From NCBI GenBank assembly GCA_905221605.1, contig CAJNDS010000718.1, positions 1-64,000 on the forward strand: a stretch of DNA of 64,000 bases, given 5' to 3'. Positions 63,645 to 64,000 of the stretch are shown piece after piece (the stretch's first letter is position 1; each line of letters starts with the position of its first letter). This DNA comes from Symbiodinium natans. Taxonomy: Eukaryota > Sar > Dinophyceae > Suessiales > Symbiodiniaceae. Under the pieces are notes generated by a model. The model had not been told where the DNA came from. It did not search any database and was given only the letters and a program-made list of their open reading frames with translations. Made by a program: the position numbers and the translations under genes.

Positions 63645-64000
63645 GTCTGCAATGCCATTCGACTGGGTCTTTTCATCTCCCGCAATGGTGACGGACTGCC
63701 TGCAAGACGATTTTCGCAGCTTTTTGGATCCTCGCGAGTACCGGCCGTTGGGAAAGCGAGGTGCCCTTCATATTTCATCCATTGAAGGGCCCCAGCTTCC
63801 GTGGGTTTGTGCACGAATTTCTCTTCCCGAGAGGTGCGGGTGCCGGCCACGCGCGGTACTCCGACCTGCGGCTTCCTGGGCGGTGGCCTGGCTTCACCTT
63901 CCTGCACCACGACCCATCGCGCAAGCGACAGGCGGGACACCATCGGTATGACATGATGTTAGATGGGTTGCCCAGATGCCTTTGTGAAAGTTGACGGCGC
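63645..64000 (+). CDS. DUF1796-like (putative papain-like cysteine peptidase) gene, cut by window end
   Basis: After a GCAGCCCAG acceptor the frame reads AMPFDWVFSSPAMVTDCLQD and DFRSFLDPREY, the PFDWvfSsp.mv.hcL.d.F..FLd signature of the DUF1796 family. Further on, in another frame (from about 63780), GAGAGHARYSDLRLPGRW and FTFLHHDPSRKR match the later GHxxYs...F.HHdp part. The frame change near 63775 is either a short intron or an indel. The 5' exon with the preceding LG..C region is not identified. Biochemical activity of the family is only predicted. Confidence 0.6.

Noticed and set aside
1-64000. tRNA genes, CRISPR arrays, bacterial promoters or operons
   Set aside because: None seen; the repeats present lack spacer structure and the window is eukaryotic.

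Overview
The window looks like nuclear DNA of a dinoflagellate, probably a suessialean or Symbiodiniaceae-type alga. Supporting this are relics of the dinoflagellate spliced leader (3' end TTTTGGCTCAAG) joined to the 5' ends of retroposed units, short GT-AG introns whose ends share AGG repeats, TTTAGGG-type telomere-like motifs, sparse genes among retroelements, and a eukaryotic ribosomal protein gene (eS1/RPS3A) with one 85-bp intron.

Layout. (1) 1-21325 is a nest of retroposed units of two kinds: a ~6-7 kb LINE-like element (two copies, called LINE-A1 and LINE-A2 here: zinc-ribbon/coiled-coil ORF1, then endonuclease, reverse transcriptase, CCHC finger and RNase H) and a ~2 kb 'K unit' (six copies or fragments) whose ORF carries residues that look like a protein-kinase fold. 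K units end in a short A-run, and three of the junctions run almost directly into a spliced-leader relic that starts the next unit. (2) 21.3-25.6 kb is non-coding with several unrelated tandem repeats. (3) 25621-38382 is a tandem pair of ~2.06 kb DDE-transposase units. The first is split by an 8.6 kb LINE (LINE-B, 27213-35839) flanked by a 12-bp target-site duplication. LINE-B ORF2 joins endonuclease, reverse transcriptase, three C2H2 fingers and a C-terminal ubiquitin-specific-protease (USP, C19) domain. (4) ~39.2-46.5 kb is an AT-rich island full of regularly spaced hairpins with GC-rich arms, including a 1.06 kb direct repeat; no gene is recognisable in it. (5) 46.5-64 kb is host-like genic DNA: unidentified exons near 48.1-48.5 kb, RPS3A at 52.39-53.28 kb, a GYF-domain gene just downstream, TPR-like exons around 54.9-57.7 kb, a decayed reverse transcriptase at 56.7-57.06 kb, a 310-bp trinucleotide repeat, and a DUF1796 (papain-like cysteine peptidase-type) gene cut by the right edge.

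How the parts relate. The LINE-A reverse transcriptase is the obvious candidate for mobilising K-unit mRNAs in trans, and the A-tail/spliced-leader junctions are what end-to-end template jumping on trans-spliced mRNAs would leave. LINE-A1 is interrupted by an 890-bp insert that can be removed exactly as a GT-AG intron, restoring the frame into RNase H. Strongest leads: the LINE-encoded USP domain, the kinase-like K protein, the A-tail/SL concatemers, the intron-like insert and the hairpin island. All functional statements are read from sequence by eye; no database search was possible.
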